In this document: piece by piece, positions 60,747 to 64,000 of the stretch
Numbering within the stretch: the first letter of the stretch is position 1
Layout: every line of letters begins with the position of its first letter
From: Nitzschia putrida
Lineage: Eukaryota; Bacillariophyta; Bacillariophyceae; Bacillariales; Bacillariaceae
NCBI GenBank assembly: GCA_016586335.1
Contig: BLYE01000036.1
Coordinates: 1 to 64,000, forward strand
Length of the DNA stretch: 64,000 nt
Direction of reading: 5' to 3'
Program-made: the position numbers and the translations under genes
The notes under the pieces: generated by a model
The model's database searches: none
Seen by the model: the letters and a program-made list of their open reading frames with translations, nothing else
Told to the model about the DNA's origin: nothing

Positions 60747-63700
60747 TTAGATGGCATACCCATTCGACCATTTTTGGAATTTGTCATAAAAGTTGGTTCC
60801 CCAATGATCGTATGACCTGGTGATCAATTGCTTGGCTCGTCGTTCAATTTGATCGTCAGGGACATCCAACATCAAACGTTGCTCGAATCGCTTCAAGGAA
60901 ATGCCATTGCCGTACTTGCCTGTGAAGCATGGATACCGACTCTTGTACATCATGATTTCCACCAATCCCAAAGCGATTTGGGAGTTTTGGCGGGCAGCCT
61001 TGAATGCCTCTACAACAAGATGTTCGTACTCCTTGTAGCCTTCGGAATCCAATCCACCCATGACTTCCACATACTCCTTGGTGAGCTTGAAAGGAGCACG
61101 TTCCATACTGAAATCGTTACCAGGTGCCATTCCCATGACAAACCCAAAGTCAATGTGCACCACGTGTCCACGTGTATCCATCATCACGTTTCCGTTGTGA
61201 CGATCCTTGATGCCCAAGAGGTAGCAAACAACAGAGTATCCGGCCAAACTTTGAATGAAGTTCTTCTGGGCTGCCTTAAAGGCAGTGCTGTTGGGTCCAC
61301 CGTAGGTTTTCTCGAAATAGGCCCTCATGCCACCCTCCTCGTAAGGGTACTTGTCCGCCTTTTTGAGACCATCAATGGATGTGGAATCGACAAGGACCTC
61401 AATCAATCCAGTGCTACTGGAAGTACTGAGAATGCGGTAGGTTTTGAGCCACACAGGAATGTTGGCACGGGCAAAAACACTCTTGTAGTAGTGAATCATT
61501 TGCATCATAAAGACCTCCTGTCGGAGATCGTCGTTGGACTTGGACATGAGCCCAACAACCTCCATTTGCGCACCGAGAGGCTTGAACTTGGCCTCTTCCA
61601 GCATGCGTTTCGACTTTTCGGCCCAGCTTTCTCCACCACTGACAATCATCTTTGCCTTGTCAATGTATTTCTTTTCAATGGCACCCTCATGCATATCTCC
61701 CTCAATCAAACCCTTGCTTCCCAAAATGCTGCTGCGGCCCACTTGAATTCCTCCAGTACGTCCTTGCTTGTCGCCTTGAAGAATGGGCACATGCTTGATA
61801 CCAGTTGGACTCTCCAAAAGATGGGAACGGCGCTTTTGTGCTCCATCCAATCGGGAAGCCAGCTTTCGAGGAATGGAAACAAAAGATTCTCGGAGGAACT
61901 TGTTCAAATGTTGGTTGCGACCAACTTGGGAATCTTCTACTCCCGCAGCATCGTCGTGCTTGATGAAACTATCGTGCCAAACGGCACTGTCCCCAGTGTC
62001 GTTTCGCTCGACCTCCCCCCTGACGCCACCATCATTCTCCCCGTCATCAAAGCCTTCCTCACCAGTTCCGAATCGCATGTGCAGATACTCAGCAACATCC
62101 AAATTGGCATCACGTTCTCCATCCTTGCGTATGCTCTCAGCCTCACCGCGGGCACCAAGGAAATACATAATGACAGGACAACGCTCGTTGGTGTTAAAGA
62201 CCCTAGTGTCCTTGTAAAGCACACCGTGCACACGCCTCCAGAGCTCTGTGGAACCACACAACGGAGAGTACACACATGGACGAATCTCCATATGCTTCAT
62301 AATCGTGGGAGCAATCTTCTTGCGCTCGGCAGGTTCTTTGAAGCGGAGTTCCTCTGCAATATCCGTGATTCTTCGGACGAATTGACGCTCGTCACGGAAA
62401 AATTCGTATCGAGCCCGTTGGGCGGGTGTCATTTCACTGACGACACGATCTTGCTCGGCAGTATGCTTGTGGACACTGGCATCCATGTGACCAAACACCG
62501 ACTTGTATTCAGCTCCATCGACAAGCATTTGGACCCACTTTTGCATGTCCTCCTGCGAGGACGCTCTCATGCGAAATTCAAAGCTACGATTCTTGACCAT
62601 GAACATGTAAGGGTAACGTCCTTCCGATTCTGGAATTCCCTGAACTTGAGCACCCTCTAGAGGCATACTTCGAACAAGACGACCGCCTTCGCTGTTGTAG
62701 CAATTGAGCATATTCTCTTCAATAGCAAAGTAACGAGATTTCCAGAGCTTTTGCTTGTAGCAAGCCGTACGGAGTTGACGCTTGTACAACAAATTTCCTC
62801 CAAAGGTTTCTCCCATATCTGCATCCATACCAGCCATTTGCAGGGCTTGGAAACGACGCTCGGCCTGTTCCAAAGTTTGCAGTTCCTGCTTGGTAATTTT
62901 TCCCATTTCATACAATCTCTGCAACTCGACGGATCGGTTGTCCTTGTAGACAACACAGCGCTCCATGTTGGTAAGCAACTTGATACAACGAGAATAATAG
63001 AGAGGGTGGTAGTCAGGGTTACTGGACCCATCGGGCAACTCTGGCTGATAATCCTCAATGGCTCCCTGCAGAATCCAATTGAGTTGGAGTGCGAAATGCA
63101 AGGATTGTTGGGCAATGACCAAAGCGAATCGTTCTAGAATGGCATCATCCCACTCCGCCTCCAAGTGAATAATCATATGGGCCAATTGGGGAAGGTAGAA
63201 CTCAATGCCGTCAAAGACATGACGAGAGCCGGCAAACTTGGCCACAAATCGAGTCATGAATTTGACGACTTGTGGGTCATCTCGGAACTGCCAAATGATC
63301 ATGACAACCTTGTCAATGGGGACGCGATCGGCACTAGCCTTGGAGCCCAAAACTTCTTCAATGAGGCTGAAAGTACGAGTAGTGGATGAATATGAATGCA
63401 ATGGTTAGGTTCGTAAACCACAAGGACAAGACAAAAGTGAGATTCTCCGTGGGACCGTTGGCTTGGCGAGAATATCGGCTTTTGGGGTCACAATAACATG
63501 ACTGCGTACCTTTGCTTAAAGGCCTCATGGGCACCTTTCAAATGGGCACTCATGTTGACTTCTGGTACAGGATCGTCAACGTGCTCGGAATAATTCTCCA
63601 CAATATAAGGGACAGGGCCAGGTGAAACTTGCTCGTCGTGGACCGTGACGCCCGATGGATAGTCAACTTCTACTCTAGGACGATAGTTAGGAGGGACAGG

Positions 63701-63790
63701 GTCTGAATCATTCGTGAGCCTACGTCGGACTCGTTGGGTTTCCTTTTGAATACGTTGCTTGAGTTCTTCTGCTGTTTCGGTCGAAGACAT
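60747..63790 (-). CDS. Type III phosphatidylinositol 4-kinase, PI4K-beta-like, with PH domain
   Basis: Exons 63510-63790 and 60747-63366 on the minus strand; the 143-nt intron starts GTACGC, and the join makes AFKQ-S-LIEEVLG. The product is 966 residues. Order: helical/accessory (PIK) region with PIDKVVMIIWQFRDDPQVVK and FALQLNWILQGAIEDY; a PH domain at about 285-390 (LYKRQLRTACYKQKLWKSRY ... MQKWVQMLVDGA, with the conserved C-terminal Trp); a linker; and the catalytic domain from about 690 with LMSKSNDDLRQEVF, PVWLKTYRILSTSS, AGYSVVCYLLGIKDRHNGNV (catalytic loop), HVVHIDFGFVMGMAPG and FKLTKEYVEVMGGLD. It ends YDKFQKWSNGYAI, equivalent to the PI4K-beta C-terminus. It makes PI4P at Golgi membranes. 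A PH domain is not part of the animal or yeast beta-type enzyme, so its presence here is notable. Confidence 0.92.
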
Positions 63791-64000
63791 CAACACGCAC
63801 AGACACAGCAACAACTCGTTTCGGAGGTACGTACTACTGGCTGGTCGTAGATGACAGACCAATGTTTTGGTTTGCAAAATGTGTCTACACAACTACTGCA
63901 GTACCGGCACGGCGACGGCACTTGGGAGATCAATCGCTCTTTTTACGGAGAAAGGAATGACCCAGATTCTCGAACTTAAACACCGTTGGACCGTTGCAAG
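63791..64000. promoter_or_regulatory. Upstream flank of the PI4K gene
   Basis: 210 bp to the window edge; presumed promoter and 5' leader of the minus-strand kinase. No element recognised. Confidence 0.35.

Noticed and set aside
59299..60771. 490-codon ORF antisense to UAP56
   Set aside because: It mirrors the strongly biased codons of the helicase gene and runs across its introns; no independent domain.
60828..62660. 610-codon ORF antisense to the PI4K gene
   Set aside because: Shadow of the conserved kinase reading frame; sequence has no recognisable domain.

Overview
The window is nuclear DNA of a eukaryote, almost certainly a diatom and probably a pennate one. Genes lie on both strands, most carry one to three short GT-AG introns, and the proteins are eukaryotic (UAP56, uS11, YAK1, type III PI4K, DHHC transferase, DUS1). 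Several belong to families I recall mainly from diatom proteomes: a DUF6824-like protein, a 'GDNP...GPPLT' protein and a 'VRF...RGLD' protein. I reconstructed 20 introns by hand. Half of them begin GTACGT, which is unusual.

Layout. 0.7-5.2 kb: five head-to-tail ORFs of an unrecognised family built on a ~35-residue 'RYxYIGKDExTGEPxFLDYG' module (nine copies) joined to different low-complexity regions. This is the best candidate for something undescribed. 5.7-22.8 kb: a coiled-coil protein, a small diatom-type protein, a membrane sulfotransferase, an Hsp20-like protein, a 1.9-kb gene-poor stretch, a diatom hypothetical, a MORN protein, an NPF/coiled-coil protein, Cpn10, a four-helix membrane protein and a secreted FKBP. 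23.0-26.15 kb: a gene-free repeat block with a diverged duplication, a seven-copy 155-bp satellite showing dimeric order, and a 1.4-kb segment between two copies of a hairpin-plus-T-run element.

27.6-42.9 kb is dense housekeeping sequence: YAK1-type kinase; a double-ACT protein that shares a 199-bp bidirectional promoter with glycyl-tRNA synthetase; uS11; a DHHC palmitoyltransferase; DUS1; and a protein with four ZNRD2-type zinc ribbons. 43.7-46.6 kb holds two tandem secreted 10-cysteine-module proteins with KxxK-bearing linkers, candidate wall or silica proteins. 46.9-64 kb holds a DNA-3-methyladenine glycosylase, an FkbM methyltransferase, a family-16 methyltransferase, a GPI-type fasciclin protein, the DUF6824-like protein, a large membrane protein with REEP/HVA22-like segments, a small organellar protein, UAP56, and a PI4K-beta-like kinase with an extra PH domain.

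There is no single operon-like system. The meaningful local groupings are the IGKDE-module cluster, the tandem Cys-module pair, and the glycine-themed divergent pair (ACT sensor and GlyRS). I see no rRNA, tRNA, CRISPR array or intact transposon. All functions are inferred from motifs recognised by eye; no database search was run.
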